Below are positions 1 through 8,949 of a stretch of 64,000 nt of DNA, piece after piece. Position 1 is the first letter of the stretch. The number at the start of each line of letters is the position of its first letter. The notes under the pieces were generated by a model, which was not told where the DNA came from, searched no databases, and worked only from the letters and a program-made list of their open reading frames with translations. Both the position numbers and the translations under genes were made by a program. The stretch comes from Acidimicrobiia bacterium (GTDB lineage: Bacteria; Acidobacteriota; Vicinamibacteria; Vicinamibacterales; SCN-69-37): the NCBI GenBank assembly GCA_016871335.1, contig VFZF01000008.1:62001-126000 (forward strand). The letters run 5' to 3'.

Positions 1-1
1 C

Positions 2-325
2 GCGTGGACGGCAGATCGCAGCCGTCCGACAGCGGTGGCCGGAGAGCCTGTCTCAGCCGATGCTGTGCGCGCCGTAGGGCGGTACCTTCTGCCGAGGTTG
101 CCCAATGCGGTCTACTTCGTCCTGCAGAGACAGTTCGTCGTCTGGTTCGCGGCCATTTTTGGTGATGCGGTATCGGTCGCGAATGTCGGCGCCCTGGGCC
201 GTCTGGGGCTTGTGGTTGGCGCGTTTGGCGCCCTGACCTCCGTCGTGTTTGTGCCGCGGTTGGCCGCGACGACGACTGACAGACAGTTCACCAGGCGGTT
301 TCTGCAGTTTGGTCTGATCACCCAC
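2..325 (+). pseudogene. Fragment of an oligosaccharide flippase-like membrane protein
   Basis: The reading frame is open from the left window edge and reads like the middle of a polysaccharide or lipopolysaccharide flippase: a LPNAVYFVLQ segment, a GALGRLGLVVGAFG membrane segment and a following VPRLA stretch. Similarity stops near base 325, and the frame closes at base 370 after unrelated residues. The 5' part lies outside the window. The next recognisable sequence is in another frame and belongs to a different protein, so this looks like a truncated remnant. The family call is from memory of the motif pattern and is moderate; the truncation is clearer than the name. Confidence 0.45.
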
Positions 326-330
326 ACAGA

Positions 331-744
331 GAGAGCACACGCACATCCAATGACCGGTCCGACTGGCTGACGTCCCTGGAGGACGAGGACTTTGATGCGC
401 GCCTGGCCGGCGCGGCCGAGTCCGTGGACCTGTTTGACGGCGTGATGGGCCAGTGTGTCGCGGCGACGGCCCATGGCGTCTTGCGGCGTGCGCGGCGCGT
501 CGTGACAAGCCTCAATACGCACATCCTCCATCTCGTACATGTGATGCGCGACGAGGCTCGTCGCGCCGGGTCATCGTCGACCGGTTTTGTGTCGGCTCGC
601 ATGGTCGAGCGCCTGCGGCTGTTGCACGCGGACGCCGGACTGGCAGGTCGAATGGGAGTGGCTGCGCCGGCCAGTGTGGCGCATCTCTCCTACGACAACC
701 ACACGGCCGCCGTACGCCGGCTGTATCAGCAGGTGCTCGGGTAA
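331..744 (+). pseudogene. Composite remnant ending in a glycosyltransferase family 4-like C-terminus
   Basis: An open frame runs from about 331 to the TAA at 742-744. The first part (to about 590) contains WLTSLEDEDFDARLAG and a long helical, Arg-rich stretch that I do not recognise. The last 50 residues (LRLLHADAGLAGRMG, then SYDNHTAAVRRLYQQVLG) match the closing helices of group 4 glycosyltransferases, which normally follow a 300-residue catalytic region absent here. No credible start or ribosome-binding site precedes it; the first ATG is at 424. It ends 11 bases from the stop of the convergent peptidase gene. Probably debris of a glycan-biosynthesis cluster extending to the left. Confidence 0.4.
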
Positions 745-755
745 CCGGGACCGGT

Positions 756-2099
756 CTATCGAATCACCAGGAGTCGGTGGTTCGCCGCGTGAAGAAACTG
801 CACGCCGCCCTCCATGACGATTGCGCTGTCTTCAATCGGCACGCGCAGCTTCTTGCCGCCCCACTCCGCGATGGGAGAGTAGGCGAAGTACTCAAACGAG
901 AACATGTGCTGCCGGTGCAGTGTGAACGTCTGCTGCAGCGGCTGCCAGGTGGTCATCGAGGGCCCGACATCATGTCCGGCGTTGCCGACCGGATGGAACC
1001 CGTAGGCGACGTCGGTCTTGTCGTCTGCGTTCGGCCGGTTGAACGCGATGACGCCGTAGCCGGCCTTGGCGAGCGCCGCGTCCATGACTTTCATGGTCTC
1101 CGCTGCGGTGCGGCCGGGAAACAACGCCGGCTTGATTGCATCGCGTACCTTGATGGCCCTGTCGAACGCGGCCTGGATGCTCGCGGGTGGTTTGGTCTCG
1201 CCGGGTTTGAGGACGTAGGCTACCCGCTTGACGTCGGTGGCCATGTTCATCAGCACGACGCCCCAATCGATCATGATCACATCGCCCGGTTGCACGACAT
1301 ACGCATCTGACGTGGCGACGATGCCGTCGGGGCCGGTGACGTAGACCGAGGGCATGTCGAACGACGAGCCGAGTCCGCGTTCGAGCAGGCGGTCCTGCAA
1401 CCACCACGCGGCTTCTTCGAGGGAGGTTTTGCCGGGTGTGATGACTTCGTTTGAGAGCGCGCGCTCGGCGAGCTGGACGGCGAGGCCGGCGGCTTCTCCG
1501 TAGGCGACGATTTCTGATGCGACGCGATGCGAGCGGAAGTCACTGACCAGCCGTTCCGCGCTGACGAGACGGGCGCCGTAGGTCTCGCCGAGGGTCTGTA
1601 CGAGGTGCGCGTGCATGGTGAACGTCAGTCCGTCGGCCGTCCCCATTTCCTGCGACATGTTGACGCCGATGCGTTTCGGGTCACGCGCGCGGACGAATTG
1701 GGCGAGTTGTGATGCCGGGCCGAAGATGTCGTACGCGCCTGATTGCTCGAGCATGTAGCCCGACGGGCCGAGGGCGGCGCGTTCGACTTTGCCGGGGCCG
1801 CGCACGGTGAAGACGTAGTAGCCGATGCCGGTGACGTAGCCACGGCCCAGGTCCTCCCAGAGTGGATCCGTATGGTTTTCCTTGACGGCCACGATCCACA
1901 TGTCGATGGCGGAGTCGTGCATCGCTTTTGGCAACACCTGCTCGAACTTGTCGAGCCGGATCTGGCGCTGCAGTTCCCAGCGGCGTCGGGCTTCTTGTGC
2001 GCTCAGTGACGGGACGGCGACGGCCAGCAGGGCCGTCAGGGCGAGCAGGGTGCGCAGGGCGTTTCGGGGCATGGCCGGCATTCTACCGGCGATCGTCAC
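756..2099 (-). CDS. Secreted M24-family metallopeptidase (Xaa-Pro aminopeptidase-like)
   Basis: 447 residues from a GTG start. A signal peptide with an LLALTALLAVAV core and a likely cleavage after PSLSA precedes a creatinase-like N-terminal domain and a pita-bread catalytic domain. The five expected metal ligands can be placed: Asp in IDWG, Asp in MATDVKR, His in GNAGHDVG, Glu in FSFEYF and Glu in the C-terminal IEDSAIV. It probably trims peptides with N-terminal Xaa-Pro in the periplasm. The start overlaps the stop of the CoA-transferase gene by 4 bases (GTGA), so it is the last gene of the pntA-pntB-CoA-transferase unit and should be translationally coupled; the amber codon upstream could therefore affect its expression. 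Confidence 0.85.
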   Translation of the reverse strand: MTIAGRMPAMPRNALRTLLALTALLAVAVPSLSAQEARRRWELQRQIRLDKFEQVLPKAMHDSAIDMWIVAVKENHTDPLWEDLGRGYVTGIGYYVFTVRGPGKVERAALGPSGYMLEQSGAYDIFGPASQLAQFVRARDPKRIGVNMSQEMGTADGLTFTMHAHLVQTLGETYGARLVSAERLVSDFRSHRVASEIVAYGEAAGLAVQLAERALSNEVITPGKTSLEEAAWWLQDRLLERGLGSSFDMPSVYVTGPDGIVATSDAYVVQPGDVIMIDWGVVLMNMATDVKRVAYVLKPGETKPPASIQAAFDRAIKVRDAIKPALFPGRTAAETMKVMDAALAKAGYGVIAFNRPNADDKTDVAYGFHPVGNAGHDVGPSMTTWQPLQQTFTLHRQHMFSFEYFAYSPIAEWGGKKLRVPIEDSAIVMEGGVQFLHAANHRLLVIR

Positions 2100-3367
2100 A
2101 GTCCCATATCGAAGTGCCGGATGTCGGTCATGGCACGTCGCAAATCAGCACGATGATCGGGGTGGGCGATGGAGATGAGGGCGGCGGCGCGCTCCCTGAG
2201 GCTCCTCCCGAACCGATTGACGGCGCCGTATTCGGTCGCGATCCAGTGGACATGACCACGGGTGGTGACCACACCCGCACCGGGCTTGAGCGAGGCGACC
2301 AGACGCGAGACGGTGCCGCGGGCGGCGGTTGACGGGAGCACGATGATCGGGCGGCCGTCCCGGGACAGGGCGGCGCCCCGCATGAAGTCCATCTGGCCGC
2401 CGATGCCCGAATAGATCGAGAACCCGATCGAGTCGGCGCAGACCTGACCCGACAGGTCCACCTCCAGCGCGGAGTTGTTTGCGACAACCGAGTCGTTGTT
2501 CCTGATGAGCGCCGTGTCGTTGGTGCGGTCACATGGATGAAATTCGACAAACGGGTTGTCGTTCACGAAATCAAACACCCGCTGCGATCCATTGACGAAG
2601 CTGGTGGCCGTCCGCCCGCGATGCACCTGTTTGCGCGCGTTGGTGACGTTGCCGGCGCGACTCAGGTCCACCATGCCGTCGGAGAACATTTCGGTGTGGA
2701 CACGCAGATCGTGTTTGTCGGTCAGGCGGCGCAACACCGCATCCGGGATCGCGCCAATGCCCAGCTGCAAGGTGGCCCCGTCGGGCACCAGCGCGGCAAC
2801 GTGGGCGCCGATGGCATCCTCCACGGGACCCGAGGGTCGTGGAGGGTGGCCTGGCCATGGGCGGTCCGTCGTGATCGTGTGGTTGAGTCGCGCGAACGGC
2901 ACGAGGGTATTGCCGTGGGTGCGCGGCATCTGCGCATTGACCTCGGCAATCAGCAGCGGGGCCGACTGAGCTGCGGCCAGTGCGGCATCCACCGACGTGC
3001 CAAGCGTGCAGTAGCCGTGACGGTCCGGTGGGGACACCTGGAGCAGTGCGGCGTCGAGCTGGATGCGCCCTGACAGGAACAGCGACGGGATGTCCGACAG
3101 GAAAATGGGCACGTAGTCGGCCCGGCCCTCGTTCACAGGCGTGCGGAACGCCGGTCCCGTAAACAGCGACACCGATCGGAACGCGTCCCGATGCTCCGGT
3201 TCGGCGAAGGCCATCGGCCCTTCCGTGTGCAGGTGCTAGATGGTGACGTCGGTCAGGTCGGACCGGCGGGCCATGGCGTCAAGCAGGGGGGTCGGCGTCG
3301 CCGCTGCCCCGTGCACGAAAATCTTCATGCCGGATCGCAGCCCGGCGACGGCCTCTTCGGGAGTCAC
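2096..3367 (-). pseudogene. Acetyl-CoA hydrolase/transferase family gene with an in-frame amber stop
   Basis: The full frame runs from a GTG at 3367 to a TGA at 2098-2096 (423 codons), the usual length of 4-hydroxybutyrate or acetate CoA-transferases. Codon 44 is TAG (3238-3236), placed between DVTI and HLHTEGP, where family members usually carry Tyr or another residue. Reading continues normally on both sides: VTPEEAVAGL at the start, then the likely catalytic Glu in HTEMFSDG and a CoA-site GIGGQMDF. An ATG at 3214 could restart but would drop the first 51 residues. The GTG lies 4 bases after the pntB stop, supporting the full-length start. It is either a recent nonsense mutation, a sequencing or assembly error, or an unusually read-through codon. 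Confidence 0.8.
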
Positions 3368-3371
3368 GCCG

Positions 3372-4775
3372 TTATGCCTTCAGCAGCGACAGAATCGCGT
3401 CGACCGACTTCTTCGCATCGCCATAGAGCATTTTTGTCTTGGGTTTGAAGAACAGCGGATTCTCGACGCCTGCGTAACCGGCGCCCTTGCCGCGTTTGAA
3501 CACGATGCAGGCGGCCGATTCCCAGGCGTACAGCACCGGCATGCCGGCGATAGGGCTCGACGGGTCGTCGAGCGCGCTCGGATTCACAATGTCGTTGGCC
3601 CCGATGACGAGCACAACATCCGTCTTCGGAAAGTCATCGTTGATCTCGTCCATCTCGAGCACGATGTCGTACGGGAGGTTCGCCTCAGCCAGGAGCACGT
3701 TCATGTGGCCGGGCAGACGGCCCGCGACCGGGTGAATCGCAAAGCGCACGTTCTTGCCGGCGGCGCGGAGGATCTGGACGATCTCCTTCACCGGGTGCTG
3801 CGCCTGCGCCACCGCCATGCCGTAGCCCGGCACGACAATCACAGACGACGCGGCTCGCAGCAGGCCGACGACTTCTTCGGCCGATGTGGGCACCAGGTCG
3901 CCGGTGATAGCCACACTGCCCGCCGCAGGGGCGGCGCCCTCGTCGGCACCGAACCCGCCGAGGATGACCGACACAAACGATCGGTTCATCGCGCGGCACA
4001 TGATGTAACTCAGAATCGCGCCTGACGATCCGACGAGCGCGCCCGTGATGATCAGCAGGTCGTTCGACAACATGAAGCCGGCCGCGGATGCCGCCCAGCC
4101 CGAGTAGCTGTTTAACATCGATACGACCACCGGCATGTCGGCGCCGCCGATGGCCATCACGAGGTGGATGCCGATGAGGCCCGCGATGGCCGTCATGATG
4201 AGCAGCGTCTGTAGCCCGTCGTGGCCCTGACCAAGGTAGACCCATCCGAGCCAGACACAGGCGACGAGCATGGCGAGGTTGAGCAGATGCCGGGCCGGCA
4301 GCAGCAACGGCTTGCTCCGGATGACACCCTGCAGTTTGCCCCACGCGATGACGGACCCGGTGAACGTCAGGGACCCGATGAAGATGCCGAGATACGTCTC
4401 GACATCGTGAATGGTCTTGTCGATGCCGGTGAGTTCCACCGCCGGCGCCATGTGGTTGCTGAGGCCGACAAGCACGGCCGCAGCACCGACGAAACTGTGG
4501 AGCAGTGCCACCAACTGCGGCATGTCCGTCATGGCGACCCGCGCCGCCACCAGCGCCCCGATGATGGACGCGACCGCAAGTACCCCAATCAGCGTCGGAG
4601 ATGCCAGGATGCCCATATGCAGGGCCACTGCGACGACCGCGATCAACATGCCGAGTGCGCCGAACTGATTGCCGCGCCGCGCAGTCTCCGGATGCGAGAG
4701 TCCCTTCAGACTCAGGATGAACAGGACAGCGGCGGCCAGATACGACGTAGTAAGAAGCGACGTGGTCATCGTCAT
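3372..4775 (-). CDS. pntB: NAD(P) transhydrogenase subunit beta
   Basis: 467 residues. The N-terminal two thirds carry a run of hydrophobic helices typical of domain II of the proton-translocating transhydrogenase, and the C-terminal part is the NADP(H)-binding domain III ([16 protein letters not shown], with [15 protein letters not shown] and the GANDIVNP loop). The enzyme couples hydride transfer from NADH to NADP+ to inward proton flow. The frame is open further upstream, but that part is pntA read out of frame; ATG 4775 overlaps the pntA stop as ATGA, which fixes the start. Length agrees with the family (about 460). Confidence 0.96.
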   Translation of the reverse strand: MTMTTSLLTTSYLAAAVLFILSLKGLSHPETARRGNQFGALGMLIAVVAVALHMGILASPTLIGVLAVASIIGALVAARVAMTDMPQLVALLHSFVGAAAVLVGLSNHMAPAVELTGIDKTIHDVETYLGIFIGSLTFTGSVIAWGKLQGVIRSKPLLLPARHLLNLAMLVACVWLGWVYLGQGHDGLQTLLIMTAIAGLIGIHLVMAIGGADMPVVVSMLNSYSGWAASAAGFMLSNDLLIITGALVGSSGAILSYIMCRAMNRSFVSVILGGFGADEGAAPAAGSVAITGDLVPTSAEEVVGLLRAASSVIVVPGYGMAVAQAQHPVKEIVQILRAAGKNVRFAIHPVAGRLPGHMNVLLAEANLPYDIVLEMDEINDDFPKTDVVLVIGANDIVNPSALDDPSSPIAGMPVLYAWESAACIVFKRGKGAGYAGVENPLFFKPKTKMLYGDAKKSVDAILSLLKA

Positions 4776-6364
4776 CGGCGGAACATCTTCAGCATGCGGT
4801 GGGTCACAAGGAAGCCGCCGGAGATGTTCAGGGCAGCCAGGAAGATTGCGATGGCGCCGATGATGCTGGCCGCCGACGTCAGGCCCCCACCAATCTGCAA
4901 CATGCCACCGATGACAATGATGCCGCTGATGGCGTTGGTGACACTCATCAGCGGCGTGTGCAGCGCAGGCGTCACACTCCAGACGACCTGATAGCCAATC
5001 ACACACGCCAGCACAAACACCGTGAGGTGCGTCAGGAAGTTCTGCGGCGCACCGAGACCAATCACAAAGAGCGCGACGCCCACCACCCCGATGACCGTCC
5101 ACGACGTATTACCGGCAGGAGCTCCGTGGCTGGGCGGTTTGGCGGCTGGGCGAGGCTGGGCAGATGTGGGTGGTGTGGGCGAGCCCGCGCGAGCGGGCGA
5201 GTCCGCCGTAGCTGGTGCCCAAGGCACCGGTAGCGAAGGCGGATGCGAAGGCGATATCGCAGGCGGGGGCCACGACAGCACTCCCTGCTTCACCACCGTC
5301 ATGGGCCGCACGATGTCGTTGCTCTCGTCGATGCCGAACTTCGCGGCGCCGCCCATTTCGTCGAGCAGATGCACGATGTTCTGGGCGTAGAGCGATGACG
5401 CCTGGAGTGCCAGCCGCGACGGCAGGTCCGTGTATCCGATGATGGTGACGCCATCGACCGTGACGGCTTCACCCGGCGTCGTCAGCTCGCAGTTGCCCTG
5501 CGTTTCCGCCGCGAGGTCGACAATCACGGCCCCGCGCTTCATCGACCGCACCATGTCGGCGGTGATGAGAATCGGTGCGCGTTTGCCGGGGATGAGCGCC
5601 GTCGTGATGATGACGTCCACCTCTTTGGCTTGCGCGGCGAACAGCGCCATCTCGGCCGCGATGAACGCCGGGCTCATTTCCTTTGCGTAGCCGCCCTGTC
5701 CCGTGCCGTCTTCGTCGATCTCGACCTGCAGGAACTCGGCGCCCATCGACGCGACCTGTTCCTTCACCGCCGGGCGAGTGTCGAAGGCGCGGACGATGGC
5801 GCCGAGCGCGCGGGCGGCCCCGATGGCCGCGAGCCCGGCGACGCCGGCACCAATGACCAGCACCTTGCAGGGGAGGATCTTGCCGGCCGCCGTCGTCTGG
5901 CCACCCATGGGGCGCTGCAGCACGTGGGCTGCTTCGAGCACCGCACGGTAGCCCGACAGGTTGCCCGTCGAGGACAGGGCGTCCACCTTCTGTGCGCGGG
6001 TGGTTCGCGGCACCTGATCCATGGCCACGGCCGTGACGCCGCGCTCGATCAGGCGTTCAACCAGTGGTCCATTTTGCGCCGGGTAGAGGTAACTGATGAG
6101 TGTCTGGCCGGCGTTCAGGCGGTCCACCTCGGCGTCCTGTGGCGGGCGGACCTTGATGACGACCTGCGCCGCCCACGTCTCGGCTGTCGACGCGATGCGC
6201 GCCCCCGCCTCCGCATAGGCCTCGTCGGCAAATCCCGCCGCGAGACCGGCGCCGGATTCGACGAGCACGGCAAAACCGAATGACTGGAGTTTGGTGACCG
6301 AGTCCGGTGTGGCTGCGACGCGGCGCTCCCCGGGGATGGACTCTTTGGTGATGCCGACGATCAT
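4772..6364 (-). CDS. pntA: NAD(P) transhydrogenase subunit alpha
   Basis: 530 residues. An N-terminal NAD(H)-binding domain I ([17 protein letters not shown]; dinucleotide loop [13 protein letters not shown] near residue 172) is joined to four C-terminal membrane helices (alpha-2 region) by a Pro/Ala/Ser-rich linker. The linker, encoded at about 5130-5270, contains [12 protein letters not shown] and resembles, at the DNA level, the linker of the pseudokinase at 37003-38766 (see findings). First gene of a minus-strand operon with pntB, overlapping by ATGA. A TACAAT box lies 6 bases before the ATG, suggesting a leaderless mRNA. Confidence 0.96.
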   Translation of the reverse strand: MIVGITKESIPGERRVAATPDSVTKLQSFGFAVLVESGAGLAAGFADEAYAEAGARIASTAETWAAQVVIKVRPPQDAEVDRLNAGQTLISYLYPAQNGPLVERLIERGVTAVAMDQVPRTTRAQKVDALSSTGNLSGYRAVLEAAHVLQRPMGGQTTAAGKILPCKVLVIGAGVAGLAAIGAARALGAIVRAFDTRPAVKEQVASMGAEFLQVEIDEDGTGQGGYAKEMSPAFIAAEMALFAAQAKEVDVIITTALIPGKRAPILITADMVRSMKRGAVIVDLAAETQGNCELTTPGEAVTVDGVTIIGYTDLPSRLALQASSLYAQNIVHLLDEMGGAAKFGIDESNDIVRPMTVVKQGVLSWPPPAISPSHPPSLPVPWAPATADSPARAGSPTPPTSAQPRPAAKPPSHGAPAGNTSWTVIGVVGVALFVIGLGAPQNFLTHLTVFVLACVIGYQVVWSVTPALHTPLMSVTNAISGIIVIGGMLQIGGGLTSAASIIGAIAIFLAALNISGGFLVTHRMLKMFRR

Positions 6365-6370
6365 CGGGAC

Positions 6371-6376
6371 ATTGTA
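6371..6376 (-). promoter_or_regulatory. Candidate -10 box of pntA, leaderless spacing
   Basis: TACAAT on the minus strand, followed by 6 bases and then the pntA ATG at 6364. A start site 6-8 bases after the box would fall on the ATG. No ribosome-binding site fits in between. Confidence 0.6.
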
Positions 6377-6389
6377 CTCACGGCCCAGT

Positions 6390-6395
6390 TATGAT
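6390..6395 (+). promoter_or_regulatory. Candidate -10 box of the Fe-S oxidoreductase gene, leaderless spacing
   Basis: TATGAT followed by 6 bases and the ATG at 6402. It lies 13 bases from the divergent pntA box, so the two promoters face apart within a 37-bp gap and RNA polymerases could compete. Confidence 0.6.
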
Positions 6396-6401
6396 TCCTC
6401 C

Positions 6402-8252
6402 ATGAACTGGGACGTCTGGGCATTCCGGATTGTATTTGTCGCCTTTGTCGCGGGGTTTCTGGCGCAGATGTCCACGCGGCTGAAACTGATCCAGGCGGCG
6501 CCAAACAATTTCACCTTTGACCACCTGGGCGCGCGGATGGACCGGTTCATCAGCGAGGTGGTGTTCCAGTCGAAAGTCATCTCTGCGCGCAAGGCGGCGG
6601 GGATCGCGCACCTGGCGGTGTTCTGGGGCTTCGTGGCGTTTGGCGGATACACGACCGCCGAGATGTTGCGGGGCCTGGGCCTCGTGGACGTGACCCACAC
6701 CACGCCGTTTCTGGTCTACAAGTGGGCGCTGGCGCCGTTTGCAGCCGGCGTGTTGATTGGCATCATCGGGCTGGCGATTCGCCGAGGCATCGTGCGTCCC
6801 CCGGGGCTGGGCGCGACGGTGTCGAAGGAGTCGCTGCTCATCGCGTGTTTCATCGCGATGTTGATGGTGACCTACTTCGTCAGCTTCGTGTACGAGACCG
6901 ACTTCATCGGACGGGTGAACTGGTGGGTGCACATGTTGATCATCCTGATCTTCATGGTGCTGCTGCCGAACTCAAAACATCTGCATCTGATCATCTCGCC
7001 GGCGGCGGTGTTCCTGAAGTCGCCGATTCTCGGCACCGTCCCCAACCTCGACTTCGAGAAGGAACAGGTCGGCCTTGAGACGGTGAAGGACCTGCCGTCG
7101 AAGACGGTACTGGACGCGTTTTCGTGTGTGGAGTGTGGACGCTGTCAGGACAACTGTCCGGCGTTTGGCACAGGGAAACGGCTCAATCCGAAGATGATTC
7201 CGTTGCAGAACGAAGCGGCGCTTCTGGCGGGGGAGATGGACAAGCGCCTGCTTGATGTCTACGACCAGGACGTGCTCTGGCAGTGCACCACGTGTGGTGC
7301 GTGTGAGCAGGCGTGTCCGGTTGGCGTGGAGCACCTGCCGAACATCATCGGCGCCCGGCGCGGTCTTGTATCCAATGGCGAGGCGCCGGAGTTCCTGACG
7401 CCGCTGTTCACGAACCTTGAACGGCGGCAGAACATCTGGGGCCTGATGTACGACCAGCGCGCCAAGTTTGTGCAGTCGGCGGCGCTGGAGACGTTTGACC
7501 CGGCGAAACACGAGTATCTGGTGTGGCTGGGATGTGCCGGCGCCTTCGAGGCGGACTACCAGAAGTCGATGCGGTCGCTGTTCGACCTGTTGCGGTCGCG
7601 CGGCAAGACGTTCGGTGTGCTGTCGAAGGAACGGTGCACCGGGGACGTCGCCAAGCGCACCGGCAACGAATACATGTATCAGGAGCTGGCGGCACAGAAC
7701 ATCGAAGACCTGCGCGCCTCCGGTGTGAAGAAGATCGTCACGTCCTGCCCGCATTGCGTGAAGACGCTCGGTCACGACTATGAGCTGATGGGCTACACGG
7801 TTGAGGCGGTGCACTCGGCATCGCTTGTCGAGGAACTGACTCGCGACGTGATGCTCGAGTGGCGCGAAAAAGACAACGTGACGTACCACGACCCCTGTTA
7901 CCTTGGACGGTATGCCGATGTGCACGCCGAGCCACGGGCGCTGCTGGAGCGATTTGGCGCGACCGTGACCGAACCCACGCGTCATGGGGACAATCCGTTC
8001 TGCTGCGGCGCAGGCGGTGGTTTGTTGTTTGAGGAGCACGAGTCCGGCAAACGCATCAGCCAGGAACGCTTCGAGCAGTTGCAGGCGACCAACGCCGGCA
8101 CGGTGGTGATGGCGTGCCCCTTCTGCTCGATCATGCTCAAGGGCGCGCAGGCGTCCACCAACGCGCCGGTGCAGATGGTCGATCTGATGACCTACGTGGA
8201 CGGCAAGATGAAGGCGCTCACACCCAAGTGCGCGCCTGACGATCGCCCCTGA
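6402..8252 (+). CDS. Membrane-bound Fe-S oxidoreductase with NarI-like helices and HdrD-like CCG domains
   Basis: 616 residues from ATG 6402; the frame is open upstream but that part overlaps pntA. Roughly the first 220 residues form membrane helices of nitrate-reductase-gamma type. Two 4Fe-4S motifs follow near residues 241 (CVECGRCQDNCP) and 295 (CTTCGACEQACPV), then two CCG domains near residues 377 and 497 (DPCYLG, FCCGAGGG, ACPFCS). This architecture is shared with HdrD/DsrK/GlpC relatives and with proteins proposed to pass electrons from electron-transfer flavoprotein to quinone. No etfAB lies in the window, so the electron donor is inference. It ends in TGATG overlap with the next gene. 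Confidence 0.85.
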   Translation: MNWDVWAFRIVFVAFVAGFLAQMSTRLKLIQAAPNNFTFDHLGARMDRFISEVVFQSKVISARKAAGIAHLAVFWGFVAFGGYTTAEMLRGLGLVDVTHTTPFLVYKWALAPFAAGVLIGIIGLAIRRGIVRPPGLGATVSKESLLIACFIAMLMVTYFVSFVYETDFIGRVNWWVHMLIILIFMVLLPNSKHLHLIISPAAVFLKSPILGTVPNLDFEKEQVGLETVKDLPSKTVLDAFSCVECGRCQDNCPAFGTGKRLNPKMIPLQNEAALLAGEMDKRLLDVYDQDVLWQCTTCGACEQACPVGVEHLPNIIGARRGLVSNGEAPEFLTPLFTNLERRQNIWGLMYDQRAKFVQSAALETFDPAKHEYLVWLGCAGAFEADYQKSMRSLFDLLRSRGKTFGVLSKERCTGDVAKRTGNEYMYQELAAQNIEDLRASGVKKIVTSCPHCVKTLGHDYELMGYTVEAVHSASLVEELTRDVMLEWREKDNVTYHDPCYLGRYADVHAEPRALLERFGATVTEPTRHGDNPFCCGAGGGLLFEEHESGKRISQERFEQLQATNAGTVVMACPFCSIMLKGAQASTNAPVQMVDLMTYVDGKMKALTPKCAPDDRP

Positions 8253-8947
8253 TGGCTGCAGACTCCGCCTGGCGTGAGTCCTGGGCGAAGCGGGCGCAGG
8301 TGTCGGCCATCGCCACGCTCGGCTGGCCCCTCATCGAGGCCCTGGCGGGCACCTGGACGTTTCGCGCCACCGGCGCCAACCACTTCGATGCGCTTGCGCG
8401 TGTGGGGGAAGTCCCGATCCTCGCCTTCTGGCACGGCCGGATTCTCGCCGGGCTCCCGTACTTCCGCGATCGCGGCATTGTGGTTATCACCAGCGAGAAC
8501 TTTGACGGCGAATGGATTGCGCGCATCATTGCGAAGTTCGGGTACGGAGCGGCTCGTGGCTCGTCCTCGCGCGGCGGTGCGAAGGCGCTCGTGCAGATGC
8601 GGCGCACCCTGGCGGCCGGCCAGCCGGTGGCATTCACGGTGGATGGCCCGCGTGGGCCCGCCCGTGTCGCGCAACCAGGCGCCGCCTGGCTCGCTGGCGC
8701 CACCGGCCATCCCATCGTGCCGTTTCACGTCGAAGCGGACCCGTACTGGACCGTGAACAGCTGGGACCGCCAGCAGATCCCCAAACCCGGCGCGACAATT
8801 TCCATCAACATCGGGGAGCCGCTGTACGTCGCGAATACGGAAGAGGCGAGCGTGGAGCGGGGGCGACTGCAATTGGAAGCGGCAATGCGGAGTCTGGAGC
8901 AATCCCCCAATCCAAATCCTCAATCCTCAATCCTCAATCCTCAATAA
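8252..8947 (+). CDS. Lysophospholipid acyltransferase family protein (DUF374-like)
   Basis: 231 residues. Family features are FWHGRILAGLPYF near residue 60, SENFDGEWIA, GYGAARGSSSRGG and FTVDGPRGPAR, as in lipid A or phospholipid acyltransferases of the DUF374 group. The start overlaps the preceding stop (TGATG), so the two genes are coupled. The last 15 or so residues (ending QSSILNPQ) are encoded by a 7-bp tandem repeat and look like a repeat-derived extension rather than conserved sequence. A likely role is acyl transfer to lipid A-type or phospholipid precursors at the inner membrane, which fits the outer-membrane genes nearby but is not proven. Confidence 0.8.
   Translation: MAADSAWRESWAKRAQVSAIATLGWPLIEALAGTWTFRATGANHFDALARVGEVPILAFWHGRILAGLPYFRDRGIVVITSENFDGEWIARIIAKFGYGAARGSSSRGGAKALVQMRRTLAAGQPVAFTVDGPRGPARVAQPGAAWLAGATGHPIVPFHVEADPYWTVNSWDRQQIPKPGATISINIGEPLYVANTEEASVERGRLQLEAAMRSLEQSPNPNPQSSILNPQ
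8901..8946. repeat. Heptanucleotide tandem repeat (AATCCTC type)
   Basis: About five degenerate 7-bp units (AATCCCC, AATCCAA, then AATCCTC repeated) cover the last codons and stop of the acyltransferase gene and end 3 bases before the deacetylase ATG. The same unit, inverted, occurs at 23645-23700. Confidence 0.85.
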
Positions 8948-8949
8948 CG

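Noticed and set aside
3236-3238. Pyrrolysine or other recoded amber codon
   Set aside because: Only one in-frame TAG was noticed among the intact genes, several genes here end normally with TAG (for example cysS and the PhnP-like gene), and the family does not use pyrrolysine.
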